NCBI RefSeq assembly: GCF_020532675.1
Contig: NZ_JAJAVE010000001.1
Span: 248,001-312,000, forward strand
Origin: Methylobacillus gramineus
GTDB lineage: Bacteria > Pseudomonadota > Gammaproteobacteria > Burkholderiales > Methylophilaceae
Reading direction: 5' to 3'
DNA: 64,000 bases
Shown here: positions 1 to 7,669 of the stretch, piece by piece
How the letters are laid out: each line of letters begins with the position of its first letter
How positions within the stretch are numbered: the first letter of the stretch is position 1
The notes under the pieces: generated by a model
What the model saw: only the letters and a program-made list of their open reading frames with translations
What the model was told of the DNA's origin: nothing
The model's database searches: none
Program-made: the position numbers and the translations under genes

Positions 1-165
1 AGAAATGCCAGCCAGTACGACGAAGTGTGCCATATGGTCAGACGAGATAGGATGCCTGCGGGAATACGCTCTAGTGCTGCGATTGGCGGCGGAGGCATGC
101 TCTGCTACCGCCATCATCAGCCCACGTGCACGGTTAAATACCAGGCGATAACAATGCTTGTTCAT
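1..165 (-). CDS. N-terminus of a two-partner secretion exoprotein (TpsA, filamentous haemagglutinin type), cut by the window edge
   Basis: Only the first 55 codons are inside the window. The reading frame begins MNKHCYRLVFNRARGLMMAV, which is the extended signal peptide region typical of large TpsA adhesins and haemolysins exported by the Sec pathway in Gram-negative bacteria. A purine-rich ribosome binding site (AGGGGA) stands about nine bases before the ATG. The gene follows the TpsB transporter gene at 208-1950 on the same strand with a 42-base gap, the usual B-then-A order. The function of the passenger cannot be seen. The rest of the gene lies to the left of the window, so its length and integrity are unknown. 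Confidence 0.8.
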   Translation of the reverse strand, partial: MNKHCYRLVFNRARGLMMAVAEHASAANRSTRAYSRRHPISSDHMAHFVVLAGIS

Positions 166-207
166 TTGAAGGATTCCCCTTAGTGATGTCTGATGGCACA
201 CATCTAA

Positions 208-1950
208 TTAAAATGACCAGTTAAGATTGAATCCGGCTACTGTCTTGGCGGTCTCGAATCCATTTGGCTTCTTGATTGGTTGACCGAGAAAGAGGTCGTA
301 ACTGAAGCCGTTGAACCCGCCTCGAAAACCCAATACGGCGCCTGCCAATTGTTTGCCAATCAGGAGATCGCTGGACTGGCCACCGACCTCGCCGTAATCA
401 AGGCCGAGATATAAAGCCTGGCCGCTTTGCCCCAGCATGGCGCTGAGATCATTGCGGATAAACCAGCCGCGATCAGCGCTTAAAGACAGTTGCCCATCAA
501 ATCCGCGTACCGTGTAACGGCTGCCAATGGCAAAACGGTCCTGAGGGGTGAGGGGCGTTAGGTTGGATTGCGCACGGATGTTGGCGGAATAACGTAATGC
601 CTGCTTTCCCCAAGGGGCGTTGACCGAGAGTGGCAGCATGAAGCTGATATCAGCCGTTATCACCTCCATCCGGGATGTTCCTTCGCCAAAGGCTTCTTCC
701 GGGGCCTGCAACGCTTGATGGGCGCCAGTACCACGCCGATAGCTCAGTGTGTAGTCCAGGACGGATTGGCCGATATACCAGCTCTGGTTCAGGCCCAGCG
801 TCCAGCCCGCAGTCCGTCGTCTTTGTACCTCGACTTCGGTATCGTCTACATAGTTGAACGACTTGCGGAAGAAGCTGCCAAGCGCCAGCAGTGTTTTATT
901 TGTAGCGGATCGATACACCATGCGGCTCACTTTGAATTCGACATTTTGCGTGCGGCCACTGTATAGATATGACTGATTGAGACCGGCTACTTGCTGATGG
1001 TAGTTGTAGCTGGACCCTGTGGCGCTGAACAGCCAATAGCCGTAAGGGATGGAATAATGCAGGGTTTTGCCGCGTGAGCCACGATTGCCAGAGTCTCCAC
1101 CACCCAGGTCCTGGTTATGGTTGATGTAGAACAGGTCGCTCAAGCCCAGCAGGTTGTCTCCTGACAGCGTGACGCCGCCCTGATATTTGCCGGTGCTGTC
1201 AAAGCCGCCGTCGTCTGCGCTGATGGTAAGTCGCAGCGGCAGGGTTTGACGATAACGGATGACCAGGTCACTTTCTCCAGGCTGAGCATTGCCGTCAGCA
1301 GGTTCAATCTGGATATCAGCGTCTGAAGTGGGAGAGCGTTTGAGGTTTTCCAGCCCTTGCTCGATATCTCGCAGGTTCAGAATGTCTCCATTAGAGATAG
1401 GCAATGCATTACCAGCCCGGATGCGGGTGCTGGAGTCTGGCGTGAATCTAATCTGCCGCACTCGGCCAGGAATCACGGTCAAGGTAAGATGCCCGCTATT
1501 CAAGTCTTGCTGGCCTGCCAATACCCGGCTGGTGACATAACCTTGGGTCACAATGACATTCTGTACGTGGGCCATAACGGTGTTAATGCCTTGCGTACCT
1601 AGGCAACGGTCAATGGCACGATGCGGGCCGCTGAGCACTTCCTTTAATGCAAACTGGAAGCGGGCAGCTTCATTCCCAGCCAGGCTGATACTGTGGATGA
1701 CAAAGCACGGCAATTCGTTTTCTGCATATACCAGGGTAGGAGATGCGGTAGTTGCTGGTTGTCGCACATCTGGCGTTATCTCTTGTTGCTGGCGCAAGAC
1801 CCGTTCACGTTCCTGTTGTCTGAGCAGCTCTTGTGAAGAGGCATCAATTGGCTCAATGGCCGCATAAACCTGGCTAGTGAGGCAACATAGGCCAATGCAT
1901 AGCCATACCCAACGAAATAAAAACATCTGTGAAACGCATGCTAGTAGCAT
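208..1950 (-). CDS. ShlB/FhaC/HecB-type two-partner secretion outer-membrane transporter (TpsB)
   Basis: The 580-residue product should be the outer-membrane barrel that secretes the TpsA exoprotein encoded just downstream. A hydrophobic signal peptide ends near residue 30 (SQVYA). A POTRA-like domain follows at about 80-155, then a 16-strand barrel domain. The conserved VRGF motif of the sixth loop is visible near residue 478, and the protein ends in NLNWSF, with the terminal aromatic residue expected of outer-membrane barrels. Length is normal for the family. The start is uncertain: the frame opens at 1950, but a methionine eight codons later (1926) gives a more ordinary signal peptide. Neither has a strong ribosome binding site. 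Confidence 0.88.
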   Translation of the reverse strand: MLLACVSQMFLFRWVWLCIGLCCLTSQVYAAIEPIDASSQELLRQQERERVLRQQQEITPDVRQPATTASPTLVYAENELPCFVIHSISLAGNEAARFQFALKEVLSGPHRAIDRCLGTQGINTVMAHVQNVIVTQGYVTSRVLAGQQDLNSGHLTLTVIPGRVRQIRFTPDSSTRIRAGNALPISNGDILNLRDIEQGLENLKRSPTSDADIQIEPADGNAQPGESDLVIRYRQTLPLRLTISADDGGFDSTGKYQGGVTLSGDNLLGLSDLFYINHNQDLGGGDSGNRGSRGKTLHYSIPYGYWLFSATGSSYNYHQQVAGLNQSYLYSGRTQNVEFKVSRMVYRSATNKTLLALGSFFRKSFNYVDDTEVEVQRRRTAGWTLGLNQSWYIGQSVLDYTLSYRRGTGAHQALQAPEEAFGEGTSRMEVITADISFMLPLSVNAPWGKQALRYSANIRAQSNLTPLTPQDRFAIGSRYTVRGFDGQLSLSADRGWFIRNDLSAMLGQSGQALYLGLDYGEVGGQSSDLLIGKQLAGAVLGFRGGFNGFSYDLFLGQPIKKPNGFETAKTVAGFNLNWSF

Positions 1951-2349
1951 TTGAAAACGCCATCCCCGGAAAAGTAATGTTGATCACCAGTGTTTTTTTA
2001 TTGTGTACAACTTGATTGCAATGTCTATGGGCGTATTTTTATATTTATTACATTGATTTATAAGATGATTTATTCATTCTATTGAGACGGTGATTGGATG
2101 TTATTGATGTAGTGTTTTGTCTGTATGGAGTTTGAAAAAGGGCGTGGTATCTTTGTGATGGAGGATCGTGTCCAGATTGATCGCACCTGCATGATTCAAT
2201 CCATACGTGAACTCGGGAGATCTATAGCCAATTCTCTGAGTTGAATGGAATGCATGAATCATTTTCATTGAGCTTGAATCTGTTTCAATCGTGGTTCACG
2301 GTGAACATGTTAAAATCTCGGCTATTAATTTCATTTCCCGGAAGAGAAT
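1951..2349. other. Divergent intergenic region between tpsB and glyA
   Basis: This 399-base gap separates two divergent genes and must hold both promoters. The half next to tpsB (about 1985-2075) is strongly AT-rich. The half next to glyA contains a 13-bp palindrome at 2294-2306, directly before a TAAAAT hexamer. I see no tRNA or recognisable riboswitch here. A 39-codon open frame at 2125-2244 lacks a ribosome binding site and was not accepted as a gene. Confidence 0.6.
2294..2306. promoter_or_regulatory. Perfect 13-bp palindrome in the glyA promoter region
   Basis: GTTCAC-G-GTGAAC is a perfect inverted repeat ending four bases before a TAAAAT hexamer (2311-2316) that could be the glyA -10 element, about 40 bases before the ATG. 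A dimeric regulator bound there would overlap the -35 region. No good -35 hexamer is visible at the usual spacing, which would suit an activated promoter. Which protein binds is not known from the sequence. Confidence 0.4.
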
Positions 2350-3597
2350 ATGTTTAGCACGGCAAAAACCCTGAGCGTTGTCGACCCTGATCTATGGAAG
2401 TATGTAGAAGCCGAGCGTAATCGCCAGGATGAGCATATTGAGCTGATCGCCTCTGAAAACTACACCAGCCCTGCGGTAATGCAGGCGCAGGGATCACAGT
2501 TAACCAATAAGTATGCTGAGGGATATCCCGGCAAGCGTTTCTATGGCGGCTGTGAGTTTGTGGATGGTGTGGAGCAATTGGCGATTGACCGCCTCAAGAA
2601 ATTGTTCGGTGCCGAATATGCTAACGTGCAACCGCACTCAGGCTCACAAGCGAATCAAGCCGTGTATTTCTCTATACTGAAGCCGGGCGATACGGTGATG
2701 GGCATGAATCTTGGTCACGGTGGTCACCTGACTCATGGTTCTCCAGCCAACCTTTCCGGCAAGCTCTTTAATATCGTGGCATATGGCCTCAATGACAAAG
2801 AAGAAATCGATTACGACGAAATGGAGCGTATCGCAGTTGAGACCAAGCCCAAGCTGTTGATTGGTGGCGCTTCCGCTTATGCCTTGCGTTTTGACTGGGC
2901 ACGCATGGCGGAAATCGCCAAGAAGGTGGGCGCTTATTTCATGGTGGATATGGCGCATTACGCAGGCCTGATCGCTGCTGGCGTCTATCCTAACCCGGTA
3001 CCGCATGCCGACTTTGTGACTTCTACTACCCACAAGACCCTGCGCGGCCCGCGTGGTGGCTTGATCATGGCCAAGGCTGAATTCGAGAAATCACTTAACT
3101 CCAGTGTATTCCCAAGTTTGCAGGGTGGTCCCTTGATGCACGTGATCGCGGGTAAGGCAGTGGCCTTCCTGGAAGCGGCACAACCTGAATTCAAGACCTA
3201 TCAAGAGCAAGTGCTGAAAAATGCGGATACCATGGCCAAGACGTTGGCAGCGCGTGGTTTGCGCATTATTTCGGGTGGAACGCAGTCCCACGTATTCCTG
3301 GTTGACCTGCGTCCCAAGGGGCTGACGGGTAAAGCGGCCGATGCTTATCTTGGGCAGGCCCATATCACCGTCAATAAAAACGCCATTCCTAATGATCCGG
3401 AAAGCCCGTTTGTGACTTCCGGTATCCGCATTGGATCACCTGCGATTACTACCCGTGGTTTCAAGGAGGAAGAAGCGGCACTGGTAGCTAACCTGATTGC
3501 CGATATCCTGGACAATCCGACGGATGAGTCCATCATTGCGGCGACCAAGGAAAAAGTACATGCCTTGACTTCGCGTTTCCCGGTGTATGGCAAGTAA
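2350..3597 (+). CDS. glyA: Serine hydroxymethyltransferase
   Basis: This cytoplasmic PLP enzyme interconverts serine plus tetrahydrofolate with glycine plus methylene-tetrahydrofolate and so feeds one-carbon units. The 415-residue protein matches the normal bacterial length. It has the LIASENYTS segment near residue 35 and the PLP-binding lysine at residue 229 in [14 protein letters not shown]. The start is supported by GGAAGAG seven bases upstream. The nrdR gene follows after 21 bases, the usual glyA-nrdR pair in betaproteobacteria. The palindrome at 2294-2306 may regulate it. Nothing in the protein looks unusual. Confidence 0.97.
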   Translation: MFSTAKTLSVVDPDLWKYVEAERNRQDEHIELIASENYTSPAVMQAQGSQLTNKYAEGYPGKRFYGGCEFVDGVEQLAIDRLKKLFGAEYANVQPHSGSQANQAVYFSILKPGDTVMGMNLGHGGHLTHGSPANLSGKLFNIVAYGLNDKEEIDYDEMERIAVETKPKLLIGGASAYALRFDWARMAEIAKKVGAYFMVDMAHYAGLIAAGVYPNPVPHADFVTSTTHKTLRGPRGGLIMAKAEFEKSLNSSVFPSLQGGPLMHVIAGKAVAFLEAAQPEFKTYQEQVLKNADTMAKTLAARGLRIISGGTQSHVFLVDLRPKGLTGKAADAYLGQAHITVNKNAIPNDPESPFVTSGIRIGSPAITTRGFKEEEAALVANLIADILDNPTDESIIAATKEKVHALTSRFPVYGK

Positions 3598-3618
3598 GTT
3601 GGCAATAGGAAAGTCAGC

Positions 3619-4065
3619 GTGAAATGTCCTTTTTGCGGTGACGACGACACGCAAGTGATTGACTCGCGTGTCAACGACGAAGGCGATTCCATCAGGCGTC
3701 GCCGTCGTTGCTCTGCCTGTGACAAGCGTTTTACCACCTACGAAACCGCCGAGCTGCATTTGCCGCAAGTGGTGAAGCAGAACGGTAATCGTGAAGAATT
3801 TAATCGCGACAAGCTGCGACTTTCCTTTACGCGTGCCCTGCACAAGCGTCCGGTGCCTACTGAGTATGTGGATCGTGCACTGGATCATATCGTGCAGAAA
3901 ATCCTTGCCAAGGGTGAGCGTGAAATCATCGCGCGTGATCTTGGCGAGATTGTCATGCAGGAATTAAAGGCCATAGACAAAGTGGCGTATATCCGCTTTG
4001 CCTCGGTGTATCGCAGTTTTCAGGATGTGGATGACTTCAGTGATGTCATCCGGGATCTGGATTAA
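3619..4065 (+). CDS. nrdR: Transcriptional repressor NrdR
   Basis: NrdR is the ATP/dATP-sensing repressor of ribonucleotide reductase genes. The 148-residue product has an N-terminal zinc ribbon with cysteines at 3, 6, 31 and 34, followed by an ATP-cone domain (about 50-140, including the REEFNRDK region). Translation starts at GTG: it follows an AGGAAAG site and puts the zinc ribbon right at the N-terminus as in the family. It sits 21 bases after glyA and is probably cotranscribed with it. No NrdR box or nrd gene is visible in the window, so its targets lie elsewhere. Confidence 0.96.
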   Translation: MKCPFCGDDDTQVIDSRVNDEGDSIRRRRRCSACDKRFTTYETAELHLPQVVKQNGNREEFNRDKLRLSFTRALHKRPVPTEYVDRALDHIVQKILAKGEREIIARDLGEIVMQELKAIDKVAYIRFASVYRSFQDVDDFSDVIRDLD

Positions 4066-4096
4066 GGCGAAGCGCTAACGTTCGGTATTCCTATAT

Positions 4097-4116
4097 GCTT
4101 GCCTGAGTTTGCAAGC
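4097..4116 (+). terminator. Possible hairpin after nrdR
   Basis: GCTTGC and GCAAGC pair across an eight-base loop, 31 bases after the nrdR stop codon. There is no run of T after it on the plus strand, so it would be at best a weak terminator. It could also be chance. Confidence 0.25.
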
Positions 4117-4196
4117 TTGAATAGCGTCATCCTCTCGCACCATCAACGTATTCCTTATTGTGCCGTACCCGGCCCAGCCTTTATCATGGCTGCATC

Positions 4197-5321
4197 ATGA
4201 CTATTTCTACCCGTTTCAGCGCCCTAGATCATCAATATATGGCTGTCGCCTTACGTCAGGCCGCACGTGGTTTATATACCACGAGTCCCAATCCGCGGGT
4301 TGGCTGCGTGATCGTCAAGGACGGCCGGATTGTCGGGCAGGGAGCGCATTTGCGCGCTGGCAAACCGCATGCGGAAGTGCATGCGTTGCGTGAGGCGGGT
4401 GCGCTGGCCGCAGGAGCCGATGCTTATGTTACGCTGGAACCATGCAGTCATTTTGGTCGTACCCCGCCTTGTGCCGATGCCTTGATCAAGGCTGGCGTGC
4501 GCCGGGTGGTGGCAGCGATGCAGGATCCCAATCCCTTGGTGGCCGGCAATGGCCTCAAGCGACTGGCAGAGCAGGGGATTGTGGTGGCTTCAGGCTTGTT
4601 GGAGGCTGAAGCGATGACATTAAATGCGGGCTTTGTGTCACGCATGACCAGGCAACAGCCTTTTGTCCGGAGCAAGATTGCAGCTAGTCTGGATGGCAAA
4701 ACCGGCCTGCTTAATGGGCAAAGTCAATGGATCACCGGTGCTGCGGCGCGACATGATGTACAGCGCTGGCGTGCGCAGTCCTGCGCCATCCTGACCGGCG
4801 TGGCTACCATACTGGCGGATGACCCACAACTGACGGTGCGTGATGACACCCTGCTTGAGCTGAAACATGGCCTACAACCTTGGCGGATTATTGTGGATAG
4901 CCATTTGAGGATGCCAACAAAGGCCAAGATACTGGCCGCTGGGCGTGTGCTGATTGCGCATGTGGATGGCAAACCTGAGTATGTACATGCTTTGCAGGAG
5001 GCCGGGGCAGAGGTGGTGCAGCTAGTTGGAAATAACAACCGTGTATGCCTGGCTAGCCTGCTTAAGTTGCTAGGTGAACGACAAATCAATGAGCTCATGG
5101 TCGAGGCGGGCCAGGCAGTCAATGGCAGCTTGCTGCAACAAGGCCTGGTGGACGAGCTCCTGCTTTATTATGCCCCAGTGATTTTGGGTGATCAGGCACG
5201 TGGCATGTTTGCCATGGATGCCCTGACCGATATGCGACAGAAATTGCATTTACACACCCTGGATACCAGGCAGGTAGGGGCTGATCTCTTCATGCGTGCC
5301 AAGCCCATATTGGCAGGATAA
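4197..5321 (+). CDS. ribD: Bifunctional riboflavin biosynthesis deaminase/reductase RibD
   Basis: RibD performs the second and third steps of riboflavin synthesis: deamination of the pyrimidine intermediate, then reduction of its ribosyl side chain. The N-terminal deaminase domain shows HAEVHAL and the zinc ligands in LEPCSHFGRTPPC. The C-terminal reductase domain (about 150-365) shows SLDGKTGL and the VEAGQAVNG region. The frame is open upstream to a TTG at 4158, but the ATG at 4197 gives a 374-residue protein of the usual length and is preferred. The TatD-family gene follows after three bases. No other rib gene is nearby. Confidence 0.94.
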   Translation: MTISTRFSALDHQYMAVALRQAARGLYTTSPNPRVGCVIVKDGRIVGQGAHLRAGKPHAEVHALREAGALAAGADAYVTLEPCSHFGRTPPCADALIKAGVRRVVAAMQDPNPLVAGNGLKRLAEQGIVVASGLLEAEAMTLNAGFVSRMTRQQPFVRSKIAASLDGKTGLLNGQSQWITGAAARHDVQRWRAQSCAILTGVATILADDPQLTVRDDTLLELKHGLQPWRIIVDSHLRMPTKAKILAAGRVLIAHVDGKPEYVHALQEAGAEVVQLVGNNNRVCLASLLKLLGERQINELMVEAGQAVNGSLLQQGLVDELLLYYAPVILGDQARGMFAMDALTDMRQKLHLHTLDTRQVGADLFMRAKPILAG

Positions 5322-5324
5322 ACC

Positions 5325-6131
5325 GTGCTGATCGACACGCATTGCCACCTCGATGCCCCTGAGTTCGATCAGGATAGAGAAGCTGTCGCTCAAGCGGCGT
5401 TGGCTGCCGGCGTGCAATGCATCGTGATCCCTGCTGTGGAGCGTAATAACTTTGCCACAGTGAAGCAGCTACGCGATCAATACCAGCACTGTGTCATGGC
5501 GCTAGGTATACACCCCCTGTTTGTGGATCGTGCCCAGCCGCAGGACTTACAGGTGCTGGAGCAGCAGATTGCCGAGGAAGTGGAAGCTGGGGGCATCGTC
5601 GCCGTGGGCGAGATCGGCCTGGATTTTTTTATTGAAGACTATGACCGCGAGCAACAGGAGTTTTATTTTATCGAACAGCTCAAGCTTGCACGTCGCTATG
5701 ATTTGCCGGTATTGCTGCATGTCAGGCGTTCGGTCGATGCGGTACTCAAGCAGGTGAGGCGGTTCAAGGTACGTGGTATTGCCCATGCATTCAACGGTAG
5801 TCAGCAACAAGCCGAAGCGTTTATCAAGCTAGGATTCAAGCTGGGGTTTGGGGGGGCGATGACCTATGAGCGGGCGCTGAAGATCAGGAAACTGGCAGAA
5901 GTATTACCGCTGGAAGCTATCGTACTCGAAACAGATGCGCCTGACATTCCTCCAGAATGGCTTGGGCACCATGGTCGCAACAGCCCTGATCAACTGTGGA
6001 AAATTGCGGAGGTACTTGCAGAAATACGCAAGGAAAATATTGCTCAGATTGCTGCAATAACAACAAAAAATGCTATTGACATCCTGCCAAAACTGGCTGA
6101 CTTATGCACACCACCTCATGTGCTACTTTAA
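5325..6131 (+). CDS. TatD family metal-dependent deoxyribonuclease/hydrolase
   Basis: The 268-residue protein is a TIM-barrel hydrolase of the TatD family, some members of which are 3'-5' DNases. Metal-binding motifs are visible: DTHCHLD at residues 4-10, GEIGLDF in the middle, and LETDAPD near residue 205. The GTG start three bases after ribD is forced by the position of the first motif, and the two genes are probably one transcript. The C-terminal tail past about residue 255 (ending CTPPHVLL) is longer than usual. The DNA coding for that tail is part of the degenerate repeat found again upstream of mtnA, so this gene may have been the insertion site of the accessory block that follows. Confidence 0.9.
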   Translation: MLIDTHCHLDAPEFDQDREAVAQAALAAGVQCIVIPAVERNNFATVKQLRDQYQHCVMALGIHPLFVDRAQPQDLQVLEQQIAEEVEAGGIVAVGEIGLDFFIEDYDREQQEFYFIEQLKLARRYDLPVLLHVRRSVDAVLKQVRRFKVRGIAHAFNGSQQQAEAFIKLGFKLGFGGAMTYERALKIRKLAEVLPLEAIVLETDAPDIPPEWLGHHGRNSPDQLWKIAEVLAEIRKENIAQIAAITTKNAIDILPKLADLCTPPHVLL

Positions 6132-6301
6132 GTTGTGTTAAAAAATGTTAACAATCCAATGACATACAATAAGCCATTGATTTATATATAAAAAATATTG
6201 GATTAAAATTTAAGCGTTTTAAAAAAAACGTTATGGAATGGTAGCTTACGTTTTCAACCCACAGCTATCCACAAAATTATCCACAGATTTTGTGGATAGC
6301 T
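6107..6301. repeat. Left copy of a long direct repeat flanking the 25-kb secretion block
   Basis: The 40 bases at 6260-6299 are identical to 32143-32182, in the same orientation. Upstream the two copies keep colinear islands of identity: ACCTCATGTG at 6113-6122 versus 31994-32003, AATCCAA at 6153-6159 versus 32034-32040, and TTAC at 6246-6249 versus 32129-32132. Distances to the core differ by no more than two bases. The left end lies inside the 3' end of the TatD-family gene. This looks like an old duplication whose core has been conserved. Confidence 0.75.
6263..6301. promoter_or_regulatory. Palindromic cluster of three DnaA-box-like nonamers (left copy)
   Basis: Two perfect 15-base arms (6263-6277 and 6287-6301) flank a nine-base centre. 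The arms carry CTATCCACA and its complement TGTGGATAG. TTATCCACA, the consensus DnaA box, spans 6277-6285. Three boxes in 39 bases, next to very AT-rich DNA (6170-6240), make a DnaA-binding site plausible. The palindrome also lies 18 bases after the last gene of the minus-strand block and could fold as a hairpin there, but no T-run follows in that direction. Confidence 0.55.
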
Positions 6302-6319
6302 CTGGCGTATTAAAAATCC

Positions 6320-6829
6320 CTAGTTCAGTGATTCCGTCAAGCTGTTATCTGCTTCTGGCAAATAAGCAAAAATCCACTCTATATAGGCTTTTTTCTTTTC
6401 AAAGTTTTTATAGCGTTCAGGGAAATTCCTGGTTTTAAACGGCTGCTCTGAAGACAGGCTGTACACCCCCATGATGCCGCCGCTAGGGGCATACAATAGC
6501 CCCCATCCAGGGCGTCCAGTAGTTGGGTCTATATACAATTGGCGCAGATAGCGTTGTGGTACAGGAAAGCGGTCATCCTTGAGCAGGGATTTCAAAGTAG
6601 GGGGGAATTGCTTGACCATGCCCGGTGACTGGTTGTAATAATTGCCGATGGCCTTGCGTAGGGTATCGCCTACCTTGAGTAATTCCTGCTCTCGTTCACG
6701 CTTGCGGATGTTGCTCCAGCTGTTGCCAGCCTCGGCGAGGCTGAAACCCACCAGCATGATGATGAGCAGCGCGCCCATCAGGCTAAATCCACGCTGCGTC
6801 AATCTACCATTCGGCATAGTAGCTGCCAT
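6320..6829 (-). CDS. Minor pseudopilin lacking Glu5 (type II secretion-like)
   Basis: A short leader ending in RG is followed by FSLMGALLIIMLVGFSLAEA, a prepilin-type cleavage site and hydrophobic helix. The mature protein has glycine at position 5, where most pseudopilins have the glutamate needed for assembly. GspK-type tip subunits also lack it, so this may be the tip, although at about 170 residues it is shorter than GspK. The RYLRQLYIDPTTGRPGWG region matches the globular part of small pseudopilins. The start is either 6829 or 6817; both overlap the preceding gene. This is the last gene of the secretion operon. Confidence 0.75.
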   Translation of the reverse strand: MAATMPNGRLTQRGFSLMGALLIIMLVGFSLAEAGNSWSNIRKREREQELLKVGDTLRKAIGNYYNQSPGMVKQFPPTLKSLLKDDRFPVPQRYLRQLYIDPTTGRPGWGLLYAPSGGIMGVYSLSSEQPFKTRNFPERYKNFEKKKAYIEWIFAYLPEADNSLTESLN

Positions 6830-7193
6830 CCGCTGCCACCTCTTCTGAACCGCTACGTATGTCATATACCAGGCCTTTGACCTGCGGATCCTCGGGGGGA
6901 ATCACGATCCAGCTCTCGCTTGTTTCCGTGAGCGGGTCTTCCGGAATGGCACGTAGGTATTTGCGCTCAACCAGGTCATATAGTGTGTCTGGATAAGTGC
7001 CGGTATCACTGTAGAATTTATCGATAGCATCTCGCATCACAATCAGGTCATGCTTGAGCGAGGTTTCGCGCGCCCGGTCTATGCTCTGGAAATAACGTGG
7101 CGTCACCAGGCTGAGCAGAGTGGCGACAATCGCCATCACCACCAGCACTTCAATCAGCGTAAATCCCTTGCGCAGGCTATGCATGGCTACCAT
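6804..7193 (-). CDS. GspG-like pseudopilin
   Basis: The product (129 residues from 7193, or 126 from the ATG at 7184) begins with a prepilin leader and the sequence KGFTLIEVLVVMAIVATLLS, with cleavage expected after glycine and Glu5 present. The globular part carries RDAIDKFYSDTGTYPDTL and RAIPEDPLT, the layout of GspG-type major pseudopilins. The C-terminal calcium-site residues of true GspG are not evident. The start overlaps the stop codon of the upstream pseudopilin gene, which implies translational coupling. Its processing would need a prepilin peptidase encoded outside this window. Confidence 0.82.
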   Translation of the reverse strand: MVAMHSLRKGFTLIEVLVVMAIVATLLSLVTPRYFQSIDRARETSLKHDLIVMRDAIDKFYSDTGTYPDTLYDLVERKYLRAIPEDPLTETSESWIVIPPEDPQVKGLVYDIRSGSEEVAADGSYYAEW

Positions 7194-7669
7194 TCCCGGT
7201 AAGGCCGCTGATCCAGGCCTTTGTCATTCGAGAGTGAATAGACGTCATATACATCGTCCCCCTCAGCGGGTTCCTCGAAGGAGCTGGCATAGCTACGTTT
7301 ACCCCAGCTGGCTTCTGCCGACAGCTCTGGATCATTAGCAAAAGGGTCGCGCGGAATACTACGCAGAAAATAAATCTTTGCTTTTTTCGGGTCCCGCGGG
7401 TTTTCCACTCCCTGTACCAATATCCTCAGGTTGGGCGGGTAACCGGATTGCCCCGGCGTTTTCTTGATCAAGCCGTCATCCACGGCTTTTTTGTAGGCAT
7501 CAATGGCGTCGCGTAGCTGCCACAAATCACGCTTGAGCTCCTGCTCCTTGTTGCGTTTGGCGCTGATCTGCATGACAGGGGCGGCTGAGCTGAGGATGAG
7601 CGCGAGTAACACCATAGTCACGAGGAGCTCGATCAGCGTAAAGCCACGCATTTTCCGGAGAGTGTGCAT
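7187..7669 (-). CDS. GspG-like pseudopilin
   Basis: The 160-residue protein starts MHTLRKMRGFTLIELLVTMV, a class III prepilin leader with cleavage after Gly9 and Glu5 in the mature chain. The globular domain (WQLRDAIDAYKKAVDDG, then FLRSIPRDPF) resembles small type II pseudopilins. The ATG overlaps the stop of the secretin gene by one base (TAATG), a tight coupling. With the genes on either side it makes three pseudopilins at the end of the operon; the GspG with a complete calcium site is at the other end (15001-15450). Confidence 0.83.
   Translation of the reverse strand: MHTLRKMRGFTLIELLVTMVLLALILSSAAPVMQISAKRNKEQELKRDLWQLRDAIDAYKKAVDDGLIKKTPGQSGYPPNLRILVQGVENPRDPKKAKIYFLRSIPRDPFANDPELSAEASWGKRSYASSFEEPAEGDDVYDVYSLSNDKGLDQRPYREW

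Noticed and set aside
2125-2244. A 39-codon open frame between tpsB and glyA
   Set aside because: The peptide looks plausible but there is no Shine-Dalgarno sequence and no independent support; it may be chance.
6160-6301. AT-rich DNA plus DnaA boxes as a chromosomal origin
   Set aside because: No dnaA, dnaN, gidA or parAB genes are nearby, only three boxes are present, and the same element occurs a second time 26 kb away.
6238-6438. A 66-codon plus-strand open frame starting at the left repeat
   Set aside because: It runs through the palindrome and into the opposite strand of a clear pseudopilin gene, has no ribosome binding site, and a similar frame at the right copy arises from the same repeat.
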